Source: Holacanthus passer (lineage: Eukaryota > Chordata > Actinopteri > Pomacanthidae). From it: 64,000 nucleotides of DNA. The notes below the pieces were generated by a model. The model ran no database searches. It saw only the letters and a program-made list of their open reading frames with translations, and was not told the DNA's origin. Both the position numbers and the translations under genes were made by a program. Shown here piece after piece: positions 50,001-61,476 of this stretch (position 1 is its first letter; the number at the start of each line of letters is the position of its first letter). The stretch lies in contig JAFREQ010000077.1 of assembly GCA_025331565.1 (NCBI GenBank), positions 557,501 to 621,500 of the forward strand, written 5' to 3'.

Positions 50001-53000
50001 CAGTAACTCTTGTCATCCATGAATGGTGGCAAACACACACACACACACATACACACAAACACTCAAGTTATCAAACCAGATCCACTGACATGCAAGGTGC
50101 TGACATGAAGCGGCGTCCCTCCGGTCCCGTTGACCGTGTTGTTCCTGGCAGCGGGGCTCTTTCCCGCAGCCTTCTCCTTGGATGCTATCTTGGCCTTCTC
50201 AGCCTCGATGCGCTTTGGGCTGTTGAGCATCACTTGAACCACAGCGTACTCCACCAGCGAGGCGAAACCAAACAGCAGGCAAGCGATGAGCCAGATGTCG
50301 ATGGCCTTCACGTAGGACACTTTGGGCAACTCCGAAGCCAAGGAGGTGCACTCGGAGGACAGAGAGAGCACCGAGAGGATGCCTGGACAAAGAGGAGAGA
50401 CGAGGCCAGCAAAGTGAGAGGAAGCTGGTAATGGTGATATTGATTGATATATTTGTGTCACACTGTGCTTTGAGGAATGTCAACTTCAATTTTAATTTCA
50501 GCCATTTAACAAAAGAAGAAGCACTTGTCAGTTTTTGATATTTGGTTCTACAGAAATATTTCAATCTGTGCCAAACAAGTATTGAGAGTCAATACCCAGC
50601 GAGAGTAACCATGACTGTCAACATACACCACTGACAGAAGATACAGTCCTTTTTATGTCGGACAGGCTTTTGTTTCCACTGAAGAAAAGCATTTTGCTCA
50701 GAAAGAAAACCCTGATGCATTTCCTCCTCAAACCACGAAATACTAAACATATCAATCTCCCAATAAGCACAAGAGTTCCTGAGAACATGAATGCAATTAA
50801 AACTTCATGACCGTTCCTTTACCTCCTTTATTAGGACAAGTAGAAGAGCTCGGATGGCCTCTGCTGATGGTAATTTCAAATTGTTTTTTATCTCTGATAG
50901 TGAACAGGATTACAGGTTGGAGAATCTGCCTGCACAGCACCGCTCGTTCAGGCGGCAGCAGGAAGGATTGAACAACTCTTCAGGGGGTATTTTAACCACC
51001 AATGATGGGCTTCACTCCCCTTCCCTCACTGTAACGATTCTTTAGAGAGATAATAAATGCAGCGTGATGACCGATGGGTTTCGCCTCCAGGCCTCATTAT
51101 GGTCACTCATCGAGGGAGATTTCACACAGGGTTCAGGATTTCTAATCAAAGTGCTCCTTCCTCCCCTGGAACAAACTGTTAAAGAGAGCATTGTCAACCT
51201 GGAAGCCCATCTATTATCCACGAACAGAGGAAAACATGAAAGCTGATGATATTAAAATAGCTTTGTTTGCCTTGTTCCCAAATGACACACTCAGCTGAAT
51301 CAGACAGAAAAGCATGAACATATATTTCTGCGACGCAACAGAAAACCAATTTTTGCCATTACATCTGCTCGCACTCGCTATGTGGAAAGAAAACATGTTG
51401 TGAATGCATGAAAACACACACGGAAGTTAAATGAACACACGGACACGCACATGTACACGGACACACAGACACACGCACACACGGCACAGAGCAATAAATG
51501 AGAGTGGTCCCACACCTGGGTGATAACTGACCTGGACTGATCCCATTTAGAGAGGAGTCAGAGGAGGCTTCCAGGAGGAGTTGGAGTGATGATGGGATGA
51601 AAGTGGTGATAAACAACTGGAGGGAGGATGGAGGGAAGGAGGCAGTGGACGACTGGAGTGGGATAACAATGGATTATTTTATCCATGCAGGCCTGCACAC
51701 ACAGAGGTGCCCCTGCAGTACTGTATGTGGGTGACACTGACGTATTACACACAGGTTGAACTACGGAGGAAAAAGGAAGAAGTAGATTTTTTTTTTTTTC
51801 CCAGCAAACACAAACTTCGTGTTAATATTGGAGGTCAATTCTACTGTGTGTGTTCGCTTGCATGTCTGGGAAAGATGAATAAAGCAAAGACAAACATATT
51901 AAGAACAGAGACAATGGTGAGCTGTTCTTTCTCACTCTGGGTGTCTGCTGCAGGATTTGACAAATGCATATTACTTTTCTTATTTTTACAAAAGTGTATT
52001 GTCTGCGGCACATACTCAAAATACCGTACGCAAACTGTAAAAATAATTATATTCAATTTAGAGCTTAGGGTAGCATCAGCATCGAGGCAGGTGTGTCAGC
52101 TCCTCCTTAAGCCAAACAGGTGTGGGTTCTTCTAACAGTGACACTGAGAATAAAAAGATTTGGAGGGCGTTTCCTTTTTTCCCCCCCAACAACTAAAAAC
52201 ACAAGCACAAACGTGTCAGGAACGGATTAAACTGTGACGATAATATGTTGTTTGATTGCAGATTACATTAGATAAAATCCAGGAAAAACAGAAAATCCAT
52301 TATTAAAACATTGTTTAAGAAAACTATACTCATAATTAAACCACACAAGTGAGCATCTTGTCTCTGACTGTGTCTAAGGTTTGCTGGATCTTCAGAGATT
52401 TTTAGCTGAAAACACACACGGAAGCAGTGAGAGTGAACCAAAACAGCAAAGGTGTGTGCGATCAGCAAAATGTATCCAACAATCAGCTGAAACTCGTTAT
52501 AAAGCTTCATAAAGCTGAGCAGAGCTGGAGGTTCAGGTCATCATTCTCTGCTTCAACCTCTTTCACACTGTCATTTGACACAGCATTAAAATATTGATTA
52601 TATTTGCTTCAACTCTAACTATTAATGATTTTATGTTCTGTGTAAAAAAACTGCATTTGTTTCATTTTATTTTGATGAGAGTGTCAAAATTATCAGTCAC
52701 TAGTATCTAATTTTGGGACACAGCTTATTCATTTTGGTGACTTATAACCACTGGAAATATTCACCTAAAGAAAGAAGAAAATGGTGAACAACAAAGATGT
52801 GATGATGCTTTAATAAGTCAGCCTGTTTTTCAGTCTGGACCAAAAGTGTGTGAACCTAGTTGGAGAGTTTCTGTCCCTTTTCTGTCACACACAGGTTGTG
52901 AAAGTGGGACTGTGCCAGCAACCAACACTGTAGAAAGAGGGACACTATAGATTCTCATCTGTCTCTGTCCCCTGTCCTGTGGTTTATTCAAACAAAAACA

Positions 53001-56000
53001 CAAAATAAATGAAGGAACCATTCCTGCGTCCCCTCGGGGTTCAGGCTAACAGCCGAGTAATCTATCTGGACCTTCTTCAGGCCAGACACACTGTGAGCTC
53101 CTCTGGTTTGGAAAAGCAGCTCTGCTCCTCGCGCTCCTCGGCTCAGCCCTTCATTAATTGGGTTAATAGGGATCAGGTGTGTCCTGTTGGCCAGCTGAGC
53201 GTCTCCTGCTTTTCTCTGTCTCCTGAAACTCTCGCCGCCCACGCTGATTAACATTCACCAAAACACGAGAGCCTGCATTTGTTTCCTGCCATTAGCTCAT
53301 CCATGCATCTGCATATTTTAAACTTGAGGAGCCAAGTTTTGGTAAATGTTGTTCAGTTTTGGGAGTGAAAATCTATGTGGCTCAACAGGCGTCACATCAG
53401 AGTTAATCAGGAAATGTGGCTGTCTAAAACTGAAGCTAATGGGGTCAAATTTTAGACATTTATATAATTTGATGTGACTGAGTGTGTTGGCAGATCAGTG
53501 ACAGATGTGGAAATCAAACCTATTAGCTATGGATTAAATCTTGGGTCTCCTCAATAACTAAAAACTAATAACTTTAAACATAAAGCCAAAAGAAGAAAAC
53601 CAGCAGAAAGTGCAGTTATTGCATTTAATCACAGGCTCATATTCTCATTTATTTAGACCTACACTAGATGAAGTGCTATTTAAAAGCACTTACTTACCCA
53701 AAGCACCAGTGCAGTGGGTCCCATCTGTCAACAGCTATATTCAGTGATTCATCACATGAAGCACAAACACTGGACACGGTGCCGTGCTTGATAGATAAAG
53801 TCCTTCATGGTGTCAAAGTGATTGATGATGCCATGGTGGAGATTATCAGGGCCATACTGTCACTGATCCCTAAAAACATATGAATCCTACAGAGGTTTGT
53901 TTTTGATTGACCTCAATTTTTCCACAGATAATTAACTCAATAATTACCTCAATAAAATAACAACCATGCACTTGACCCTGGTTTAACAGCACAAGGAATA
54001 TTTATGGATCACATGTATTGGTAAAGGAAGACGGTGGAAGTGATCAAATAATCCGTACCCAGAGGGACCCTGGCTGCGCTCGCGTCTGGGTTGATCCAAA
54101 AGGACAGCCAGGAGAGGACTACGATGAGCAGCGTGGGGGCGTAAACACCCATCATGTAGAAGCCAACCTGTCGCCTGAGGGTGAAGGTAACCTCTACACA
54201 AGTGTAGTACCCTGCATGAGGAAGGAGACGACGGTCAAATGTGATTAAACAAGCTCAATGAGACACACAGTTTGCATTAAAATTCAAAAATGAGAGGCAG
54301 GCATAGAGAACATAGGATACTGGCATCGTACACAAGGAAATTGGATCCTTTAAAAGACACAACCCATGCGTGAGGAACTGAAAGCCAGACTGAAGCTGAG
54401 ACTTCTCCCGAAATGAGACAGTCTAATCTTAAAGAGATCAAAACGAATGATTCATGCTGCATTCATGCAAAGTCTGCAGAACGAGAGGACCAGAAAAACA
54501 GTTATTCCAGATACACACATCTGGGACATTGTCGCTGTTTCCCAATATCTCTGACTCAGAATTACAAGGTAGCTGACGTGAACATTTTTTTGGTCGTTCG
54601 TAATTAATCACAGTCTGAACGATATAACATGAGCACGGCATTAGAGCATCTTTGTCTATTCAAATATGTTGTGCCAACGTGACTTATTCTGTCTAGAAAT
54701 TTGAATTTAAGAGGATCCAGCTCCTGAGTTGAAACAGAGCAGGTGAGAGAAATGGCCTCTCCTGACTTGGCCTACTAAATCTTTATTGGGTATTTAGAGG
54801 AAAGGTAGGAGCCAGGTTGAATCCTCTATCTGATCTGCCTCTTTCTGATGCACAGCTGTGTACACCATTAGTAACACAGAGGGAAAGAGAGGAAAAAGAA
54901 AAAAGGTCAACGGGCATAAAGACTTTAACATCATTTCAGCTAACTTTGTTAAAGCCGAGACCTAAGCCTGTCCTCTGCCAACGATGTTCCTGTTGTCAGA
55001 AGGTTATCAACAGCACAGCATAAATTTCCATTCATAAATGATCAATTTGAACGGATCCATCTCTACTACAAATGTGGTCTTCATTAGTCCAGCATGGAAT
55101 AAGCATCCATACGCTTAAGACCTCCTACAGCCGTGTTGTGTTTCTGCTCTTTGAGGCTGGTCGGTGGCTCCGGTGGGATGGTAGAGTGGTGGGCTGAAGT
55201 AATATTTAACTAGCCCGGGGATCTCTGGGCGAGCTTTATACGGCACATAAGGGCCGGCTGTGTCGCAGAGCAGCCTCGAACCAGCCGAACACAGAGGTGA
55301 GCTTTGTGTCTGGACAGGCTGCCATAGCAACCCGTTAAAAGGGCTGACTCACTGGCAGCCGCGAGCCTCCCAAGAGCGAGAGCACTGAGGTCATACCAGC
55401 TCTGTTGGCTGATAGAGATTTTCCATTTCACTGCCGTTTTGTACTCACGCTGGTCTGAATACATGCATGGCACAGTACCAGGAGTACTTTTTTGCAGTTT
55501 CTCTTCTATTTCATTTCGCAAGCATCCTGCAAGAATCCTGAGAAAAAGGTCAGTGTCGCGCATTAATCCAAGTATGTTAGAGTTCGTCCTGACTTTTAAA
55601 TTTTACAATGCACGTCAGATTTTCCATGCAAAGATTGACTTGCGCTTCCTGACGATCCACAAATAAGACACACAAGAGAAAGAACCGAACGGCCGAGAAG
55701 CACAAGTGAATACATTTGACTTCGACTATTCGACGGATTGATGAACGGCGGCACATGGTAACATGCCAACAGAGGCAGGGAGGAAGAAGACTGCAAACAC
55801 ATACTTGCTTTTTGTCTTTATCTTTTTGTTTTCTCTATTATATTAGTTGCCATGCACCAAAACACCAGTTTCCTTGTTTGTGACTTGGCATTAAATCGGA
55901 TTCTGATTTAAGTGAGCATGAATGCAGACAGTGCATGATTTAAAACATTAAAAATATGGCTTTGCAAATGTTTTGTTGTCAATGTTTTAGACCTCAGTGA

Positions 56001-59000
56001 TAAACACATTACATTTTAATGAAAAAGAGATGAAAACAAGCTGAATTTGAACAAGAAAAGGCCACAAGGTAACTTTAATCTCTCAACTTATGCAAACATT
56101 TGAAATAACTAGAATCACCACCAACTACTAAAATTACATCCATGTCTGTCCAGACTCATAATAATACATGTTGTGAAGACTTTGAAGGAAATTATCAAAG
56201 TGTATTTTTTTGGTGAAATGGAAGTTATCACTATATTGACATGTATGATTTCAGTGAATAAAACTTCACCCTCAAAATAACCCTGATTCTCACTTGTTAT
56301 ATCTCTGATGTTTTCTCAAAGCAAACACTTGTCCATTCAGTGGTGCCAGAGCCTTGGTTGTGCATGCTGGCTCCCTGGCACACCTGAATGGGATAGAAAC
56401 GTAATTACTGGCATGAGTTGCACCTGTGGCTTTCCTGCCATGACAAAAAGCTATACTTTTCAACCATTGTTATGTGCTGTGCTTTTGGTTCTGGCAACAA
56501 TCAGTTCACTCAGACAGGAGCACAGAGCGACAGTTTTGACATCTGTTCAATATTTCTATATCTCTGGATTTGACTCACTTAATGTGACAGTTGACTGTAT
56601 AATCACACAACAGTGCATATATGTCTTTGGTCTCTATCATAAATGACTGCACATCTCCACAGGCAGGGCAGAATAGTCCACAGTTTATCTTTGCAATATC
56701 ATAGGTTATTGAGGTGTTAACGTTTAATTTCCTTGAACAAACGGAAGCAGGATGATTGAGATGTAATAATCTGTCGGCCTTTACCACAAAGATGGTCGCA
56801 CAGCACAACCTGTGGTCAGATAAGAACATGCGATTGAAGCTCGTTCGCTGCTGCCCGAGATCTGACGTGCGAAGATTTCATCTTTCAATCAACTGCACCC
56901 AACTAATCTTACCTGAGGACACATCAACCTCTCCTGATTTCTTTGACTAGGAACCTATGACGCTGCTTGTATGATGGCTACAGCCTGAAGGACACAATCT
57001 GCCACTACACAACTCAAACAACATTTTCAGTTGTTATTGTGCAAAAGGCCACCTGCAATTTTTTGTCATGACAAAAAAAATAAAGTTTCTGGAGAGGACT
57101 GAGTGCATGAACGTCTGGGCCAAGTTAAAAATAATCGGGGCATGAACATACTTTCGGGGTCTAAATTTAAGGACAACATATCTTTGAGCTTACCCAGAAC
57201 AGATTATTCTCATTTCAGAGAGAATAATAAATGAGTGGATGAAAGAAAAGTCCAAAGATGAACAGCACCGAAGTCAAAACCTTGTTAAGCTTAAAGACTT
57301 TGTGGTTGATAGAAATGCTGGAAAAAAAGTTTACTCGCTCATAATATTTCACTCTGCTGTAAATTGTCAGTATTATAACTTCCTGTTTAAAAATATGTCT
57401 GAGGCAAATTGGATTTAGGACAGTACCTGTTCCCGGATAGAATTTGGTGCAGTTTCCATAATCAATATCTTCCTGTCTGATATCAAACTGTGGCAGAGCA
57501 ATGGCATCCATTTGCACGGGGTCTCCTGTCTGCCACATGAACTGCAGGTCGTCTGTGGTGTAGCCGACTGGATGAAAGAAGAATAAAAAGTGAGACACTA
57601 CTACACACAAATACACACATACATTGTTGATAATCACATTGCATGTGTGAACAAATGCATATGAACAGGGGTGTGTTCTTAATAAACTCAATCTTCCTCG
57701 CTGTCCTACGATGAAGATGCACCTCCCAGTATCTGGTTAAGATAAGATAAGATAAACCTTTATTGGTTGAGCCTTTAATCTGTCTCCATCCACGAGGACA
57801 TCAGCTGGTTTTGAGTGAAATGTCTCTGTGGTCTTGTGATCTCCGAATGTGAATGTGCATAGTGAAAGACACAGTTTCACCACCTTGTTAATGTTGGAGT
57901 AACAACCTGGATTGCTTGTATTTACTTCTTGGACCAAGTCATACACAGAGGACGCTGACAAGTCTTTTCCTGCTTGGTTTATGTGCATCAATTCTCTCAT
58001 AGTGGCATCTTAGTTGCAATTTGCAAGATTTGGCTGATATTTCTGAATCACGTTCTGAATCAACTGACATGCATTTCTGATTTTTGTTGCACATGTGTAC
58101 CTGCATACAAGACATGTGCAGCCCTGCATACGCAGTACTGAATACACCCACAATATGTGCATGTTAAGCTCAGTCACAAACAGTCTCCTACAATCAGAGC
58201 ACAGAAACACAGACTGGCAGAAAGTCTCAGCTGTCGGGTTTGGCATTAGAGGGAAATGAAGTTCTTTTGCTTATCTGAGTCTAAACTGCTTTGTAAACAA
58301 GATGCAGTAACCACAGTCGAGCTCAGTTGACTGTGAGACTTTCACAACAGCCTTAAAATATGATGATTTATTCCACTTCTCTAAGTGTTCACCACTGAAA
58401 TTGGCTTCTAAACAGAAGCAAAAAGCTAATTTACCCTGAAATAACTATTTTATAAAAACGCCAAATATATTCCCGACTCATAAATACTGTAACTCCCAAA
58501 TATCAGCGAGCAGATAGTCAGAAAATAATGTCAACATGTTTCTAAATGTATTGTTAATATTTTGTACCAGGAAGAAAAGAAGTCTTTGAGTAAATTTCAG
58601 AAAGGCTTGTTTCGTCTCTGTGCTTGTGTGTGATTGACAGCTGCTGGCAGGCTGCCGGTGTTACACCACAGAGAACGAGAGGCGAAGTAAACAACTGTAG
58701 CCTACATGTCATGGGCGGACAGCAGGTTGTTAGTGGTGTTGAAGAGTGCGGACCACACCAGCCTCTAACTGGACTGAAGTGACATTTGCTGGTACATTTA
58801 CTGCTCGACTCCACCGAGCACGGCTGCATCGTGTTCGTGGCTGCCAGAGCAGGAATGGCTCTCCATTCTGGAGGCCTTGTCTATTTTTGATGGTCAAAGC
58901 AGACTGAGCCAGGCAGGAAGTCAGACGATGGAACGCTTGATCATAAAAACAAACAAAAAAACTACGTAGCCCTCATATCCATGGGGGAAGCCCAAATGAT

Positions 59001-60694
59001 CAAATCAACAAAATCTGATCAAGCCAACAAAATAGTGCAAAACGCTTCTGAAACTCTCCATTGGGTATGAAGTCATCTGGAGGATGATAAAAACTGTTAC
59101 GCAGACGGGACGTCACAGAGCCGTGCCCGGTGGGATCAAGGCGTGAGGCTGCATGCTGTTTCATGTGTTGCAGCTGAGCAGCTAATTAGCCATTAGCCAG
59201 ACATTTACAGCGCACTTTCCCCAGTGAATATTTCTTCAGTGGCTCGTTCAACAAGCCGGTGCAGGACAAGATGTGTGTTCACGTCTGCAAGTTCGATAAG
59301 AAGGAGAGTTTAGCAGGAAAGTGAATGCGCCTGTGGCTGCGAGTGTGTGGCTCCCGTGTTGTGCAGCAGGCTGCTGTCTGGCTCATGCTGACTGTCTCTG
59401 ACTATAACAGACACTGTTACTGCTTTATGCAAGATTTCATTGGAAGCATCAAAATAAGGTCTCCATCCATGTAAACAGACGTCTCACGGTAGCAGATATG
59501 TATGAACTTGAACTGATGGTTTAAGGTGATATGATTTTAGAAAAACTCACAGCTTTCAAGTTGCATTTTACACCTCTGTGTGTCCATGGGGAATAACGTC
59601 AGATCCAGCGGACATGAAAGAGTGATGGACAACCTGGAAGAAGACGGAGAAAATTCAGTTTTCAGTCCCTGCTTTTATTGCTCTCTTATATCAAATTACA
59701 TTCACACAGAAGCTTTGTTTGCATGACACTAGTATTGCCTTGAGATCTCACAGGATTATGTCATACGTCTCTTTTTCGGGGGTGCACTTGCATGAGATAA
59801 ACAAAACGTTACGCTAAAAATTACAGGGAAATTCAGAAGGAGAACACAAACAGGAGCTCCAACAAGTTTTCATTTAGCCCCTTTGAAGATTGAATGTTTT
59901 TTTCACCATGCATGTCAACAGTCTCATTATCTTTGGGGTTTTCACTCTTGGAGCTCAGCGCCTCAAAATTTCTTGATCCTAAGAAAGAATGTTTAACTTA
60001 AAGTTTTTAACATTTATTAAAGAAAGAAAGAAGGTTGATGTAGGAGTTTTATGTCTGTAAGTGGACTAACAGCTCGTACTGCTTCGTTTCCATCATTTTT
60101 ATGTCACTATTTTCATAAAATATCACCTTGTAGTGAGTCAGAGGATGACATTCTTGATCCCCCCAACTAAACTCTGATCGATCAGCTGTTTCTCTAACTG
60201 GAGGAACTGAATTGCTAAACACATTTGAGTTGTGGGCTGCGATTCAAATGTCTGGTTCAATTCAAAGACGTCCTGAGTGGTAACGCCAGTAAACTTCACA
60301 CACCAAAATGAATCAATGAAAATGGATGTTTATATTCATCCTGTAGGTTCACTGTGAGGTACACGGTGAAAGCAAACATGATTCTGCAAAGTTCTAGATC
60401 ATTTGTGCATTTTATAACATTTTTTTTTACAAAGGCTGCAAAACTGTGTGGAGGACATTGCAATCACCTCATACTGATGAGGACGTCTCCATTACGGAAG
60501 ATGAAGAGGAGGATGTTCTCCTGGGTGACGTCGTGAAAGTTGGCGCTCTTCTCATTAGCGAAGAACAGGTCGGGCTTCCAGAGACATTTGAACATCTTGG
60601 GATCGACGGTGAGAGAATCGGACTTGAAGTCCTGCGGCAGCTTCAGCCGGGGGTCGTTCCAGCGCTGCCGCAGGAAGATGTTCACTCTGTAATC
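46716..60694 (-). CDS. glrb: glrb gene, last six coding exons (glycine receptor beta subunit; 5' end outside window)
   Basis: The minus-strand coding sequence joins 60694-60468, 59633-59551, 57567-57427, 54211-54059, 50382-50090 and 47012-46716, phases 0-2-1-1-1-0, ending at TAA/TAG/TGA after NVIYWSIYL. It covers most of the ligand-binding domain, the Cys-loop, M1-M3, the large cytoplasmic loop with the gephyrin motif, and M4. GlyRβ joins alpha subunits in glycine-gated chloride channels and ties them to gephyrin at inhibitory synapses. About the first 100 residues (signal peptide and start of the extracellular domain) lie to the right of the window. Fish have two copies (glrba, glrbb); linkage with an Arg-type gria2 may point to glrbb, but this is not proven. 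Confidence 0.96.
49745..49885 (-). mobile_element. Degenerate tRNA-derived SINE
   Basis: On the minus strand GGCCTATTGGTTAACATGC (A-box region, 49878-49860) is followed by GGCCCGGGTTCGATTC (B box GGTTCGATTC, 49837-49828), a body, and TTTCCTGTCTGTATCTACAC before an A-rich tail at 49759-49742. This is the layout of a tRNA-derived SINE common in fish. It is not a working tRNA: the anticodon arm and acceptor stem do not fold properly. Confidence 0.72.
50034..50060 (+). repeat. (AC)n microsatellite
   Basis: Imperfect AC run in the glrb last intron, about 30 bases from the exon donor at 50089. Confidence 0.9.
50090..50382 (-). CDS. glrb: glrb exon: M2, M3 and start of the cytoplasmic loop
   Basis: The 293-bp exon encodes 97 codons: ILSVLSLSSECTSLASELPK (pore-lining M2), VSYVKAIDIWLIACLLFGFA and SLVEYAVVQVMLNSPKRIEA (M3 and loop), then a Lys/Ala-rich cytoplasmic stretch with NTVNGTGGTP. 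Position 6' of M2 is Leu (codon 50377-50375), where human GlyRβ has Phe. The donor is CAT|GTCAGT, slightly off consensus, and is fixed by the next exon reading VAETRCKK. The acceptor is GTCCAG. Confidence 0.95.
50383..54058 (-). other. glrb intron between the M1 and M2-M3 exons
   Basis: Intron of 3,676 bp. I see no gene. The stretch 53130-53320 is free of simple repeats and has TAATTGGGTTAAT-type words that may be regulatory. Confidence 0.82.
54059..54211 (-). CDS. glrb: glrb exon: M1 and start of M2
   Basis: The 153-bp exon encodes YYTCVEVTFTLRRQVGFYMM, GVYAPTLLIVVLSWLSFWIN and PDASAARVPL. It contains the pre-M1 region, M1 and the start of M2 with the AAR anion-selectivity motif in its beta form (no Pro before Ala). 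The acceptor is CATGCAG and the donor GTACGG. Confidence 0.96.
54212..57426 (-). other. glrb intron between the loop C and M1 exons
   Basis: Intron of 3,215 bp with short uninformative open frames and no recognised repeat. Confidence 0.82.
57427..57567 (-). CDS. glrb: glrb exon: extracellular domain, loop C region
   Basis: The 141-bp exon encodes GYTTDDLQFMWQTGDPVQMD, AIALPQFDIRQEDIDYGNCT and KFYPGT. Its GNC Cys pairs with the YYTC Cys in the next exon to give the second disulfide found in glycine receptors. NCT is a potential N-glycosylation site. The acceptor is CATCCAG and the donor GTACTG. Confidence 0.96.
57568..59550 (-). other. glrb intron after the Cys-loop exon
   Basis: Intron of 1,983 bp. 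It contains a TTATC-tailed repeat candidate at 57736-57775 and otherwise nothing recognised. Confidence 0.82.
57736..57775 (-). repeat. Retroposon-like 3' tail with TTATC repeats
   Basis: On the minus strand AATAAAGG is followed by TTTATCTTATCTTATCTTA. A polyadenylation-like hexamer and a short pentamer repeat are typical of the 3' end of many fish non-LTR retroposons. The body upstream (to about 58000) holds an 87-codon open frame that I do not recognise. Confidence 0.5.
59551..59633 (-). CDS. glrb: glrb exon: Cys-loop, 83 bp
   Basis: It encodes LSITLSCPLDLTLFPMDTQR followed by CKMQLES. The two Cys, 13 residues apart, form the signature Cys-loop. The 83-bp length is typical of this exon in glycine and GABA-A receptor genes. 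The acceptor is CTTCCAG and the donor GTGAGT. Confidence 0.96.
59634..60467 (-). other. glrb intron before the Cys-loop exon
   Basis: Intron of 834 bp, AT-rich, nothing else recognised. Confidence 0.85.
60468..60694 (-). CDS. glrb: glrb exon: extracellular ligand-binding domain
   Basis: The 227-bp exon encodes 75 codons plus two bases: DYRVNIFLRQRWNDPRLKLP, LTVDPKMFKCLWKPDLFFAN, EKSANFHDVTQENILLFIF and RNGDVLISM. WKPDLFFANEK is a hallmark of glycine/GABA receptor subunits. The acceptor is CCTCACAG and the donor AG|GTGATT. No earlier glrb exon was found up to 64000. Confidence 0.96.
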
Positions 60695-61439
60695 CTGTGA
60701 GGCGACAACAGGAAGTTGGGTGTTTTCAAAAGAATTAATGAGAAAGAGGGAAACCTTTTATTCACATTTTCCATGAAGCTTTAAAAAGGAAGGTGCTCAA
60801 ATGGACAAAATGGATGCTTTTATTTTCATGACCTTTGCACTCTGGTCATGATCCGTCTGCATAACACTGTCTAAATAAGGCAATAAAAGCATTTTTTAAA
60901 GCCTCCTAAAAACACTTTAGAGCCTTCTTTAAAGGTTTAATATGCTGTTAAAGAATACGTAAGAGTAGAGAAGCACCTTTCCAACACTGCACAACAACTA
61001 TTTTTTGTGTGTACAGCACTTCTATCTTATGGACAGGTTACATTTTCTACTTCCTTTAAGATTTTTTTAACTCATTGACAAGCTCACAGCAAACATTTCA
61101 ACAAACCACTTTAACGCGCCGAGTGACATTTTACAGCTGCAACGAAAACACTTCTACTTTTAAATCAGTAAACATTCAGAAAACTGCACAGTCCAAAGGT
61201 CAAATGTTATCAATACAACAACATGTGATACAGCAAATACCTCATTAGAGAGCTGATTAGTGAAATTTCCACATTCTAGTTGGTGGGAAAGTATCACTCA
61301 GTGAGGCTTTGGGACTTTTTTTTTGCGCCTCCTTTGATGGCGTGCCTCAAGCTGTTCTGGGACCAGGTGTTAGGAAGGACTATTAATGCTGAGCGCGATG
61401 ATGGATGACATGTCAAATAAAGCCGCCAAAATACCAGCT

Positions 61440-61476
61440 GTATGTATGTGTGTGGGTGTGTGTGTGTGGGTGTGTG
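61440..61476 (+). repeat. TG-rich microsatellite
   Basis: Imperfect TGTG run with GGG interruptions. Confidence 0.88.

Larger units (their letters stand above)
47013..50089 (-). other. glrb last intron
   Basis: Intron of 3,077 bp. It contains one degenerate tRNA-type SINE at 49745-49885 and a CA repeat near the exon. No other gene was recognised. Confidence 0.85.

Noticed and set aside
50090..50431. 113-codon plus-strand open frame
   Set aside because: Antisense shadow of the glrb M2-M3 exon.
53668..53883. 71-codon plus-strand frame with a plausible-looking peptide
   Set aside because: No family similarity, no splice or promoter context, and it lies within a glrb intron on the opposite strand.
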